Shown: positions 35,673 to 44,740 of the stretch, piece after piece
How positions within the stretch are numbered: position 1 is the first letter of the stretch
How the letters are laid out: every line of letters starts with the position of its first letter
Source: an uncultured Allosphingosinicella sp.
GTDB taxonomy: Bacteria; Pseudomonadota; Alphaproteobacteria; Sphingomonadales; Sphingomonadaceae
DNA: 64,000 nucleotides
Assembly: GCA_934539295.1 (NCBI GenBank)
Contig: CAKTCN010000005.1
Coordinates: 43,082-107,081, forward strand
Direction: 5' to 3'
Position numbers and translations under genes: made by a program
Notes under the pieces: model-generated
Database searches by the model: none
What the model was told of the DNA's origin: nothing
The model's input: only the letters and a program-made list of their open reading frames with translations

Positions 35673-37037
35673 TTAGGGGTTCGCAGGCGGCGCCACATAA
35701 GGCTTGAACGCGCCGCCGGGCACGGCCGAGGCGACCGGGCTCTCCGATCCATCTTTCCCCACCGCCGAGACGCCGAATACCCAATCGTCCACCCGCACGC
35801 CCTTCAGCACATGCCCGGTGGCACCACCCGGCACACGCACCGAATCCTCCCAGTTCGACGCCTCGGTCGGCCGCCAGCGCACCACATAGGCCGCCGCTCC
35901 CGGCACGGCCGTCCAGCTCAGCGTCGTGTCGGTCGAGACGGCGCCCTCGGCTTTCGGTTCGGGCGGAGACGGCGCGCTCGCCAGCGCAGCCAACGCCCCC
36001 ACGTTGAGCTGCGTCACCCGGCGCAGATAGGGGAAGTCCATCTTGTCGATCGTGTCGCCAAACTCGCGGCCAGCCTCGGTGCGCAGGTCCTGATGCTGCT
36101 GGTCGTAATTCTCGATCGCGACCGAGAAGCGCACCGCCGGGAAGCCGGCGTTGAGCAACTCAGTATGATCCCCGCCCCGCCCGAACCGGTCGTTGCGCCA
36201 GATCTGCCGCACGTCGAGCCCCAGGCCGAGATCGCCCGCTAGCTCATCCAGATAGCGCGACAGGTTGCGTGACGGGCTATCATTCTCGCCGCCCAAACTG
36301 CGCTGATGCGCCGCCAGCGCCTCGCGCCCCTGCCAGCGCGGGCCTTCGGAGAAAATCCGGACATGCGCATCGTCGCATTTGCCGTCCGAACCGCAGCTGT
36401 TGCCGATAATGTCGTTGTTGAGGTTGGCGACGACGTTCCATCCCTGCGCCTTGGCGTAATCGGCCAGGATCTTGCCGCCCAGCAGCCCCTGCTCCTCACC
36501 CGACAGGACCGCATAGACGATGGTCGCGGGGAACTTGTGCTTGGACAGCACCCGCGCCGCCTCGATGACCGCAGCCGTGCCCGACCCGTCGTCATTGGCG
36601 CCCGGCGCATCGGAGGTGAAGTCCATCACGTCGGTCACCCGGCTGTCGATATGGCCGGAGATGATGACGACCTGGTCGGGCCGCGTCGTACCCTTCTGCA
36701 CCGCCAGCACGTCCCACACCTTGGTCGGGGTCGGCACCCTCCGCCCGGTGACCGTGTCCTCCGGCTTGGCGATCGTCAGGCACCCGCGGCAGTCGCGCGA
36801 GATGCGGCCGAACTCCGCCTCAGTCCACCGCAGCGAAGCGCCGATGCCGCGCTTCGGATCGGTCTGCGACGACAAGGTATGCCGCGTGCCGAAGCTCACC
36901 AGTGTCTCGATGTCGCCGCGCAGCCGCTGTTCGCTCACGTCGCTTGCCACCTCGTGCAAAGGCGGCGCGGGGAGAGCGGGGGCGGCGGAGGCGAGGAGCG
37001 CGGCGGCGGCAAGGTGCATCTTCATGGCACCTGACAT
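35673..37037 (-). CDS. M28 family zinc peptidase with fibronectin-type C-terminal domain
   Basis: Secreted aminopeptidase-like protein of 454 residues. A signal peptide ends near APALPAP. The M28 zinc-binding residues are visible: SGHIDSR, GANDDGSG, SGEEQGLLG, NLNNDIIG and GGDHTEL. After the catalytic domain (about 60-350) comes a fibronectin type III-like domain (TLSWTAVPGAAAYVVRWRP). The ATG at 37037 has GGAG at good spacing; 37025 is also possible. It lies downstream of nothing on its strand and is divergent from the ABC transporter genes. Confidence 0.9.
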   Translation of the reverse strand: MSGAMKMHLAAAALLASAAPALPAPPLHEVASDVSEQRLRGDIETLVSFGTRHTLSSQTDPKRGIGASLRWTEAEFGRISRDCRGCLTIAKPEDTVTGRRVPTPTKVWDVLAVQKGTTRPDQVVIISGHIDSRVTDVMDFTSDAPGANDDGSGTAAVIEAARVLSKHKFPATIVYAVLSGEEQGLLGGKILADYAKAQGWNVVANLNNDIIGNSCGSDGKCDDAHVRIFSEGPRWQGREALAAHQRSLGGENDSPSRNLSRYLDELAGDLGLGLDVRQIWRNDRFGRGGDHTELLNAGFPAVRFSVAIENYDQQHQDLRTEAGREFGDTIDKMDFPYLRRVTQLNVGALAALASAPSPPEPKAEGAVSTDTTLSWTAVPGAAAYVVRWRPTEASNWEDSVRVPGGATGHVLKGVRVDDWVFGVSAVGKDGSESPVASAVPGGAFKPYVAPPANP

Positions 37038-37180
37038 GCCCCGCTCCCGCCGCGCTGGCAATGCGGTGGTTTCTGCAAACGACGCCCCGACTTCGACAAA
37101 CCGCCTTTACAGCCTGGAACCGCCTGCGCTCTACTCCTGCGATTGGGGCTGGCGGGACTCGCCGGGCGAGGGGGAAATCG

Positions 37181-38059
37181 ATGCTTGAATTGAACGACGT
37201 CAGCCATGTCTATGGCAACGGCACGCGCGCTCTGGACCATGTCACCTTGAGCATTCCGCGCGGCATGTACGGCCTGCTCGGTCCCAACGGCGCCGGCAAG
37301 TCGACTCTCATGCGCACCATCGCCACGCTCCAGACCCCCACCGAAGGCACCATCCGCTTCGGCGACATCGACGTGATCCGCCAGCCGGAGGCGCTGCGCC
37401 GCACACTCGGCTATCTGCCCCAGGATTTCGGCGTCTATCCGCGCGTGTCCGCCTACGACATGCTCGACCATATGGCGGTGCTGAAGGGCGTGTCCTCTAA
37501 CGCCGACCGCAAGGCGACCGTCGAGGGGCTGCTGAACCAGGTCAATCTCTGGTCGGTGCGCAAGAAGGCGCTGGCCGGCTTTTCCGGCGGCATGCGCCAG
37601 CGCTTCGGCATCGCCCAGGCGCTGATCGGCAATCCCGAACTCATCATCGTCGACGAGCCCACCGCCGGCCTCGATCCCGAAGAGCGCAACCGCTTCCTCA
37701 ACCTCCTGGCGGAGATCGGCGAGAATGTGGTGGTGATCCTCTCCACCCACATCGTCGAGGACGTCGCCGACCTCTGCCCCCGCATGGCCGTGCTGGCCGG
37801 CGGCAAGGTGCGGCTGGAAGGTGCCCCGCTCGACCTCATCGCCGGCACGCGCGGGAGCGTGTGGCAGAAGACGATCGATCGCGCCGAACTGGACAGCTAC
37901 AAGGAACGCTACGAGGTCATCTCCACCCGCCTGTTCACGGGCCGCACCGTGATCCACATCCTCTCGCCCGCCGACCCCGGCAACGACTTCGCACCGATCG
38001 AGGGCGGCCTGGAAGACGTCTACTTCTCCACGCTCGCGCAATCGCGCCGCGCAGCCTGA
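37181..38059 (+). CDS. ABC transporter ATP-binding protein
   Basis: ATPase subunit of an ABC-2 type transporter, 292 residues. Walker A GPNGAGKS is at 34-41, the signature is FSGGMRQR, Walker B is LIIVDEPTAGLD, and the H-loop is LSTHIVED. The C-terminal 80 residues are the extension seen in CcmA/YhfQ-like ABC-2 ATPases. It starts at ATG 37181 behind GAGGGGGAAA. The permease-peptidase fusion gene follows 11 bp after its stop, so the two proteins form one complex. Substrate unknown; export or a signal/peptide turnover role is possible. Confidence 0.92.
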   Translation: MLELNDVSHVYGNGTRALDHVTLSIPRGMYGLLGPNGAGKSTLMRTIATLQTPTEGTIRFGDIDVIRQPEALRRTLGYLPQDFGVYPRVSAYDMLDHMAVLKGVSSNADRKATVEGLLNQVNLWSVRKKALAGFSGGMRQRFGIAQALIGNPELIIVDEPTAGLDPEERNRFLNLLAEIGENVVVILSTHIVEDVADLCPRMAVLAGGKVRLEGAPLDLIAGTRGSVWQKTIDRAELDSYKERYEVISTRLFTGRTVIHILSPADPGNDFAPIEGGLEDVYFSTLAQSRRAA

Positions 38060-38070
38060 GGAGCAGAGCC

Positions 38071-41000
38071 ATGCTAGCCAGGATCGCGGGCTTCGAGTTC
38101 CGCTACCAGCTGCGCAACCCGGTCTTCTGGGTGGTGGCGGCGATCTTCTTCCTCTTCTCCTACGGCTTCGTCGCCAGCGACCAGATCACGATCGGCGCAG
38201 GCGGCAACGTGCACGAGAACAGCCCCTATTCGATCATCCAGACCTGCATCATCTTCTCGATCTTCTTCATGTTCGTGACCACGGCCTTCGTCGCCAACGT
38301 GGTCGTGCGCGACGACGAGACCGGCTACGGGCCGATCGTCCGATCGACGCGGGTCACCAAGTTCGATTACCTGATCGGGCGCTTCACCGGCGCCTTCCTG
38401 ATCTCCAGCCTCGCTTATCTGTCGATCCCGCTCGGCATCTGGCTGGGCTCGCTGATGCCCTGGCTCGATCCGGAGACTTTGGGGCCGACGCGCTTCGATG
38501 CGATGCTCGCCGCCTATCTGTTCTTCGGCCTGCCCAACATTCTGATCACCGCCGCCATCTTCTTCGCGCTGGCGACCTTCACCCGTTCGATGATGACGAC
38601 CTATATCGGCGTGATCGTCTTCCTGGTTCTCTACATCGTCACCGGCAACATCGCCGGCGACCTGCCGCACCTGGAGCGCACCTTCGCCCTGTTCGAGCCG
38701 TTCGGCGCCAGCGCGTTCGGTACCATCACCCGCTACTGGACCGCAGCCGACCGCAACACATTGCTGCCCGCGCTCGGCGACGCCCTCCTCTACAACCGCC
38801 TGATCTGGATCGGCATCTCCATGCTGTTCCTGGGCCTCGCTTTTTTCGGCTACCGCTTCTCAGACCGCGGCATGTCCACCCGCAAGCAGCGCAAGCAGCA
38901 GAAGCTCGCCAAGGCTGCTGCCGCCGAGGAAGCCGCGCCCGCCGCCGCCTCAGGCCCGCTCCCCGCCCCGACCCACGGCCGCGCCGCGGCGCGGGCGCAA
39001 TTCTGGCAGCGCACCCGGTTCGAAATGCGGCAGGTCTTCCGCAGCCCTGCCTTCATCGTCCTGATGGTGATCGGCCTTGCCAACACGCTGCCGCAGATTT
39101 GGATCAACGACATGTACGGCACGCCGACCTACCCGGTCACGCGCGCGCTGATTCCGATCCTGATGGGCGCCTTCGCGCTCATCCCCCTGCTCATCGCCAT
39201 CTATTATTCCGGCGAGCTCGTGTGGCGCGAACGCGACCGCAAGATGCACGAGATCATCGACGCGACGCCGCTGCCCAACTGGGCCTATGTCGTGCCCAAG
39301 ACCACCGCCGTGTCGCTGGTCCTGCTCTCCACGCTCGCCATCGGCGCGATCGGGGCGATGGCGGTGCAGCTCATGAAGGGCCATGCCGAACTGGAAATCG
39401 GCAAATATGTCCTCTGGTACATGCTGCCGCTCGGCCTCGACATGATCCTCATGGCGGCACTGGCGATCTTCACCCAGGCGATCAGCCCCAACAAATATGT
39501 CGGCTGGGGCCTGATGGTCCTCTACCTCGTCTGGCAGATCGTCGCCGGCAGCATCGGGCTGGAACATAATCTGTTCGTCTACGGAAACACGCCGCCTGTA
39601 CCCTATTCGGACCTGAACGGCGCCGGCACCTTCTGGAAAGGCGCCTGGTGGTTCCGCCTGTTCTGGACCGCGATCGCCCTCATCATGCTCGTGGCCGCGC
39701 ACCTGCTCTGGCGGCGCGGGACCGAGACACGCCTCAAGCCGCGCCTCAGCCGCGCGCCCGTGCGGTTGAAGGGCGCGCCGGGTCTCCTCGCCGGCGCCGC
39801 CGCACTCGTCGCGCTCGGCAGCGGCGCGTGGATCGTCTACAACACCAATGTCCTGAACGAATTCCGCACGTCGGACGGCACCGAGGAACTGCAGGCCAGC
39901 CTCGAGAAGAAGTATCTGAAATATGAGACGCTGCCCCAGCCGACCATCTCGGACGTGAAGATGAACGTCGCCATCTATCCCGGCGAAACGCGGGCGGTGA
40001 CGACCGGCAGCTACCTGCTCAGCAACCTGACCGGCACGCCGATCCGCGACGTGCATGTGCGCCAGCCGACCCAGAATCTCGAGATACTCAAACTCGACTT
40101 CACTGGCGCGAGGCTGGTCAGCGACGATGAGGACCATGGCTATCGCATCTACCGCCTCGACCGGCCCATGGCACCGGGTGAGACGCGCAGCCTCAGCTTC
40201 GAAACCCGCCGCTGGCAGCGCGGCTTCCGCAATTCGGGCAATGACACCAACATCGTCGGCAACGGCACCTTCCTCAACAATTTCGACATTGCGCCCGTGA
40301 TCGGCATGGATCGCAGCGCCCTGCTCCAGGACCGCGCCAAGCGCCGCAAATACGGCCTGCCGCCCGAACTGCGCATGGCCAAGCTCGAAGACCTTTCCGC
40401 CACGAAGAAGAGCTATTTCGGCGGCGGCTGGAGCACCGCGGACATCACCGTCTCGACCGTGGCCGACCAGACCCCGATCGCGCCGGGCAAGAAGGTGTCG
40501 GACGTCACGCAAGGCGGTCGCCGCACCGCGCGCTTCGTCTCCGACGCGCCGATCCTCACCTTCTTCTCCGTCCAGTCCGCGCGCTATGCGGAAAAGCACC
40601 TCACGCATGCCGGCGTCGATCTCGGCGTCTATTATCATCCCGGCCATGGCTGGAACGTCGACCGCATGCTCGGCGCGCTGCGGACCAGCCTCGATTACTA
40701 TCAGGCGAACTTCGGACCCTATCAGTTCGACCAGGCCCGCATCATCGAGTTTCCGGGCTATGAGGCTTTCGCGCAAGCCTTCGCCAACACCATGCCCTAC
40801 TCGGAATCGATCGGCTTCGTCGCCGACAATAGCGATCCCGACGAGATCGACTATGTGACCTACGTGACCGCGCACGAGCTCGGCCACCAATATTGGGCGC
40901 ATCAGGTGATCGGCGCCGACATGCAGGGCGGCACCATGTTGTCCGAGACGCTGGCTCAATATTCGGCGCTGATGGTGATGAAGCATCTCTATGGCGAGGA

Positions 41001-41661
41001 CAAGATCCGCCGCTTCCTCAAGTTCGAACTGGACAATTACCTGCGCAGCCGCGGCGGCGAGGCGATCGAGGAACTGCCGATCGCCCGTGTCGAGAACCAG
41101 GGCTACATCCACTATCGCAAGGGCAGCCTCGCCATGTACCTGCTGCAGGAACGGCTGGGCGAGGATGCGGTCAACCGCGCGCTGCGCACGATCATCGCAC
41201 GCTACAGGTTCAAGGGCGCACCCTATCCGCGCTCGGCCGACCTCATCCAGGCCTTCCGCGCCGAGGCCAAGACCCCCGAGGACCAGGCGCTCATCACCGA
41301 CCTGTTCGAACGGATCACGCTCTACGACCTCAAGGTCAAGGACGTGAAGGCGGTGCAGCGCGCCGACGGCAAGTGGGACGTGAGCGTGCCCGTCGAAGCC
41401 GCGAAGCTCTACGCCGGCGGCAAGGGCGAGGAGACCGCGACACCTCTTTCCGAAAGCATCGAGATCGGCCTCTTCACTGCCCAGCCCGGCGAAGGCGCCT
41501 TCGACCGCAAGGACGTGATCCTGATGGAACGTCGCCCGATCCGCACCGGCACCCAGGTGCTGAAGTTCGTGACGACGAAGAAGCCGACCTTCGCCGGCGT
41601 CGATCCGTATAATTTCTACGTGGACCGAAACTCCGGCGACAACGTAGCGCCGATCCCCTAA
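38071..41661 (+). CDS. ABC-2 permease fused to M1 family aminopeptidase
   Basis: A 1196-residue membrane protein. Residues about 1-270 and 310-590 hold two sets of roughly six hydrophobic helices like ABC-2 permeases, with an Ala/Lys-rich linker (about 280-300) between. A further helix near 570-590 leads to a beta-rich extracytoplasmic region and an M1 peptidase domain with HELGH at 935-939 and a Glu at 959. The spacing between HEXXH and Glu is 19 residues, one more than the classic 18. It is paired with the ATPase gene upstream, so ATP hydrolysis and peptide cleavage are joined in one complex. Substrate unknown. Confidence 0.9.
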   Translation: MLARIAGFEFRYQLRNPVFWVVAAIFFLFSYGFVASDQITIGAGGNVHENSPYSIIQTCIIFSIFFMFVTTAFVANVVVRDDETGYGPIVRSTRVTKFDYLIGRFTGAFLISSLAYLSIPLGIWLGSLMPWLDPETLGPTRFDAMLAAYLFFGLPNILITAAIFFALATFTRSMMTTYIGVIVFLVLYIVTGNIAGDLPHLERTFALFEPFGASAFGTITRYWTAADRNTLLPALGDALLYNRLIWIGISMLFLGLAFFGYRFSDRGMSTRKQRKQQKLAKAAAAEEAAPAAASGPLPAPTHGRAAARAQFWQRTRFEMRQVFRSPAFIVLMVIGLANTLPQIWINDMYGTPTYPVTRALIPILMGAFALIPLLIAIYYSGELVWRERDRKMHEIIDATPLPNWAYVVPKTTAVSLVLLSTLAIGAIGAMAVQLMKGHAELEIGKYVLWYMLPLGLDMILMAALAIFTQAISPNKYVGWGLMVLYLVWQIVAGSIGLEHNLFVYGNTPPVPYSDLNGAGTFWKGAWWFRLFWTAIALIMLVAAHLLWRRGTETRLKPRLSRAPVRLKGAPGLLAGAAALVALGSGAWIVYNTNVLNEFRTSDGTEELQASLEKKYLKYETLPQPTISDVKMNVAIYPGETRAVTTGSYLLSNLTGTPIRDVHVRQPTQNLEILKLDFTGARLVSDDEDHGYRIYRLDRPMAPGETRSLSFETRRWQRGFRNSGNDTNIVGNGTFLNNFDIAPVIGMDRSALLQDRAKRRKYGLPPELRMAKLEDLSATKKSYFGGGWSTADITVSTVADQTPIAPGKKVSDVTQGGRRTARFVSDAPILTFFSVQSARYAEKHLTHAGVDLGVYYHPGHGWNVDRMLGALRTSLDYYQANFGPYQFDQARIIEFPGYEAFAQAFANTMPYSESIGFVADNSDPDEIDYVTYVTAHELGHQYWAHQVIGADMQGGTMLSETLAQYSALMVMKHLYGEDKIRRFLKFELDNYLRSRGGEAIEELPIARVENQGYIHYRKGSLAMYLLQERLGEDAVNRALRTIIARYRFKGAPYPRSADLIQAFRAEAKTPEDQALITDLFERITLYDLKVKDVKAVQRADGKWDVSVPVEAAKLYAGGKGEETATPLSESIEIGLFTAQPGEGAFDRKDVILMERRPIRTGTQVLKFVTTKKPTFAGVDPYNFYVDRNSGDNVAPIP

Positions 41662-41663
41662 AT

Positions 41664-41805
41664 CCCCCTCCCCTTCAAGGGAGGGGCTGGGGGTGGGTGA
41701 GAAAAGGCGAGGCTCGATGCCTCGACTTTTCTCTGTGCGCTGAATTCCTAGGCGCGCAGACGCGCGCACCCACTCCCAACCCCTCCCTGCTTGCAGGGAG
41801 GGGAG
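41664..41805. repeat. Intergenic inverted repeat, family A variant
   Basis: A 142-bp palindrome between converging genes. Ends are CCCCCTCCCCTTCAAGGGAG and CTCCCTGCTTGCAGGGAGGG, followed inward by GGGGGTGGGTG / CACCCACTCCC. It lacks a T-run but its long stem could end transcription from both sides. Confidence 0.8.
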
Positions 41806-41810
41806 ATGCC

Positions 41811-42812
41811 TTACTCCACCACCTGCTCGATCACCCCGAAGATCGGATGGTGCTTGTCATCCTCCATCCAGATCCGCACGCTGTCGCCCTTCTTCAGGAA
41901 CGACGTGGCCGCCTTCCCGTCGAGGATCGTCTCCACCGTCCGCACCTCGGCCAGGCAACTATAGCCGCGCCCGCCGCGATCCACCGGCTTGCCCGGCCCA
42001 CCGTCGGCATCGCGGTTGGACACGGTGCCCGACCCGACGATCGACCCCGCACCCACATTCCGTGTCTTGGCGAGATGCGCCACCAGCGTGCCGAAGTCGA
42101 AGGTCATGTCCTCGCCCGCATCGGCGCGCCCGAATGGCTTCCCGTTCAGGTCGACATGCAGCACGCCGTGCAGCTTGCCGTCCTTCCACCGATCGCCCAG
42201 CGCGTCGGGCGTCACGAACACCGGCGACAGCGCCGATGCCGGCTTGGACTGCAGGAAGCCGAAGCCCTTCGCCAGCTCGCCCGGGATCAGCCCGCGCAGG
42301 GACACGTCGTTGACGAGTCCTACCAGCAGGATCTTGTCCAGCGCCTCTTCGCGGCTCGCGCCCTGCGGCACGTCGCCGGTCACCACCACGATCTCGGCCT
42401 CCAGGTCGCAGCCCCAGCTCTCGTCCGCGAGCCGGATCGGATCGCGCGCCCCCAGCATCTCGTCCGACGCACCCTGATACATCAGGGGATCGGTCCAGAA
42501 GCTCTCCGGCATCTCCGCCCCGCGTGCCTTTCGCACCAGTTCCACGTGATTGACGTAGGCCGACCCGTCCGCCCACTGAAATGCCCGTGGCAGCGGCGCG
42601 GCCGCATTGCGTTCGTGGAAGCGCATCATCGGGATCGCCTCATGCGCGAGATCCTCGGCGAGCAGGCGCAGCTGTGGCTCCACCGTCGCCCAATCGTCGA
42701 GCGCCACCTGCAAGGTCGGGGCGATATGCGCCGCGTCCGCACACCAGGCGAGATCCTCGCTGACCACGACCAGGCGACCATCGCGACCACCCTTCAAGGA
42801 TGCGAGCTTCAT
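41811..42812 (-). CDS. Fumarylacetoacetate hydrolase family protein
   Basis: A 333-residue enzyme of the FAH superfamily, which hydrolyses C-C bonds of acylpyruvates or related keto acids. Metal and active-site residues are seen in MRFHERNAA, WGCDLEAEIVVVTGD and LVNDVSLR, with GSIVGSGTVSN near the C-terminus. The length suits the fumarylacetoacetase-like branch found in tyrosine/homogentisate degradation, but neighbours of that pathway are not present. It is divergent from the valine catabolic cluster. Confidence 0.88.
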   Translation of the reverse strand: MKLASLKGGRDGRLVVVSEDLAWCADAAHIAPTLQVALDDWATVEPQLRLLAEDLAHEAIPMMRFHERNAAAPLPRAFQWADGSAYVNHVELVRKARGAEMPESFWTDPLMYQGASDEMLGARDPIRLADESWGCDLEAEIVVVTGDVPQGASREEALDKILLVGLVNDVSLRGLIPGELAKGFGFLQSKPASALSPVFVTPDALGDRWKDGKLHGVLHVDLNGKPFGRADAGEDMTFDFGTLVAHLAKTRNVGAGSIVGSGTVSNRDADGGPGKPVDRGGRGYSCLAEVRTVETILDGKAATSFLKKGDSVRIWMEDDKHHPIFGVIEQVVE

Positions 42813-42952
42813 GTGACTCTCCTCTTCACCGATTTTGCAACTGCGGTGGAGGAACGGGCAGCCCGGATCAAGTCCCGCGCGTTGATGCGCATGGTGCTGG
42901 CATTAACGCCGACGCCCGGCTAGTCGCGGCGGCAGGAGAAGGAGAAAGGCCC

Positions 42953-43468
42953 ATGCGCCTCATCGCACTTGCAAGTCTGGTGGCTCTCGCCGCCTGCAAC
43001 TCCGCCGAGACGCCCGAAGAGCAGCCGGCGGAAACGAACAACCTGCTGGCCGAGCCACCGGCGGAGAATATCGCCGACGTACCCGCCACCGACGATGCCA
43101 TCGCCAATATGGCGGCATCGACCAACCAGGCGGCCGAGGCGCAGATCGCCGCCGTCATCCCGGCTGCCCTGCGCGGCCGCTGGGGCCTCGTGCCGGCCGA
43201 CTGCACCTCGACTCGCGACGACAATAAGGGCCTGGTCGAGATCACCGCCGACCGCCTGCGCTTCTACGAATCACGCGCCACCATCGCGAAGATCAACGAG
43301 GCCGACGAAAGCCGCCTCGACGCCGACTACGCATTCGAGGGCGAAGGCCAGACCTGGTCCAAACGCATGACCCTCGACGCACAGGACGGCAACACCGTCC
43401 TGATCCGCCGCGACTATGGCGCCGACGCGATGCCGGGGCCGCTACGCTACGAGAAGTGTGCCGCATGA
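42953..43468 (+). CDS. Lipoprotein of unknown function
   Basis: A 171-residue protein with signal peptide and lipobox LVALAAC (Cys15). A Glu/Pro/Ala/Asn-rich stretch follows to about residue 65, and a beta-rich domain with two cysteines (ADCTST, YEKCAA) from about 70 to the end. GGAGAAGGAG before the ATG is a strong ribosome site. Its stop overlaps the start of the isobutyryl-CoA dehydrogenase gene by ATGA (43465-43468), so it is co-translated with the first enzyme of the valine cluster. Function unknown. Confidence 0.75.
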   Translation: MRLIALASLVALAACNSAETPEEQPAETNNLLAEPPAENIADVPATDDAIANMAASTNQAAEAQIAAVIPAALRGRWGLVPADCTSTRDDNKGLVEITADRLRFYESRATIAKINEADESRLDADYAFEGEGQTWSKRMTLDAQDGNTVLIRRDYGADAMPGPLRYEKCAA

Positions 43469-44604
43469 ACCAGTTCGACCTCACCGACGAGCAGCGCCAG
43501 ATCCAGGACATGGCGCGGCAGTTCACCGCCGACGCCATCACGCCCCATGCGGCCGAGTGGGACGAGAAGCACATCTTCCCGCGCGACACGATCAAGGCAG
43601 CGGCCGAACTCGGCTTCGGCGCAATCTATGTCAGCGAGGAAAGTGGCGGCATCGGCCTCGGGCGGCTGGAGGCCGCGCTGATCATGGAGGCGATGGCCTA
43701 TGGCTGCGCGTCGACCAGCGCCTTCATCTCGATCCACAATATGGGTTCGTGGATGATCGACCGCTTTGGCGCGCAGGCGGTCAAGGACAAGTATCTCCCC
43801 AGCCTCGTCACCATGGATCGGCTCGCCAGCTACTGCCTGACCGAGCCCTCCTCCGGCTCCGACGCCGCCGCGCTCAAGTCCAAGGCGGTCAGGGATGGCG
43901 ACCATTATGTCGTCACCGGCTCCAAGGCCTTCATCTCGGGCGGCGGCGAAAATGACATCTACGTCACCATGGTTCGCACCGGCGAGGAAGGCCCCAAGGG
44001 CATATCCTGCCTCGTCATCGAAAAGGACATGCCCGGCGTCAGCTTCGGCGCGCAGGAGCGCAAGCTTGGCTGGCACAGCCAGCCCACCGCGCAGGTCAAT
44101 TTCGACGAGGTCCGCGTTCCGGTCGAAAACCTAGTCGGTGCCGAAGGCGAAGGCTTCCGCATCGCCATGACCGGCCTCGACGGCGGCCGCCTCAACATCG
44201 GCGCGTGCAGCCTGGGCGGTGCCCAGCGCTGCCTCGACGAGGCGCTCGGCTACACGAAGGATCGCAAGCAGTTCGGCAAGGCGATCGCCGATTTCCAGAA
44301 CACGCAATTCACCCTCGCCGACATGGAGACCGAGCTCCAGGCCGCCCGCATGCTGCTCTACGCCGCGGCGGTGAAGGTGACGGAGAACGCCCCCGACAAG
44401 ACCCGCTTCGCCGCCATGGCCAAGCGGCTGGCCACCGACACCGGCATCACCATCGCCGACCGCGCGCTCCAGCTGCACGGCGGCTATGGCTATCTGATGG
44501 ATTATCCGGTGGAACGCTTCTGGCGCGACCTGCGGGTTCATTCGATCCTGGAAGGCACCAACCAGATCATGCGCATGATCGTGGCGCGGGATATATTACG
44601 GTGA
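43465..44604 (+). CDS. Acyl-CoA dehydrogenase, probable isobutyryl-CoA dehydrogenase
   Basis: FAD enzyme of 379 residues in the usual acyl-CoA dehydrogenase length. Typical features: YCLTEPSSGSDAAALK, GSKAFISGGGENDIYVTM, and the catalytic Glu in HSILEGTNQIMRM. The sequence GCASTSAFISIHNMGSWMIDRFG resembles isobutyryl-CoA dehydrogenases (mammalian ACAD8). Genes for 3-hydroxyisobutyryl-CoA hydrolase, enoyl-CoA hydratase and 3-hydroxyisobutyrate dehydrogenase follow, so a step in valine breakdown (isobutyryl-CoA to methacrylyl-CoA) is strongly supported. Confidence 0.9.
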   Translation: MNQFDLTDEQRQIQDMARQFTADAITPHAAEWDEKHIFPRDTIKAAAELGFGAIYVSEESGGIGLGRLEAALIMEAMAYGCASTSAFISIHNMGSWMIDRFGAQAVKDKYLPSLVTMDRLASYCLTEPSSGSDAAALKSKAVRDGDHYVVTGSKAFISGGGENDIYVTMVRTGEEGPKGISCLVIEKDMPGVSFGAQERKLGWHSQPTAQVNFDEVRVPVENLVGAEGEGFRIAMTGLDGGRLNIGACSLGGAQRCLDEALGYTKDRKQFGKAIADFQNTQFTLADMETELQAARMLLYAAAVKVTENAPDKTRFAAMAKRLATDTGITIADRALQLHGGYGYLMDYPVERFWRDLRVHSILEGTNQIMRMIVARDILR

Positions 44605-44621
44605 TGGTGCGCGGGCAAACT

Positions 44622-44725
44622 CCCTCTCCCCGTGGGGAAGAGGGTTGGGGTGAGGGGGTTCTGAGTTCGAGGATACTCTCATTTGCCCGGCCCCCTCACC
44701 CTGCCCTCTCCCCCAAGGGAGAGGG
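44622..44725. repeat. Intergenic inverted repeat, family A
   Basis: A 104-bp palindrome with CCCTCTCCCCGTGGGGAAGAGG at one end and CCCTCTCCCCCAAGGGAGAGGG at the other, plus GGGGTGAGGGGG / CCCCCTCACCCTG inside. It fills the gap between two genes on the same strand of the valine cluster, ending 15 bp before the next ATG. Confidence 0.83.
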
Positions 44726-44740
44726 TTCTAGGATTTGCGC

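Noticed and set aside
38950-41769. A 939-codon open frame opposite the permease-M1 fusion
   Set aside because: Antisense shadow with His/Arg/Asp-rich composition and no motif. The plus strand has helices and HELGH.
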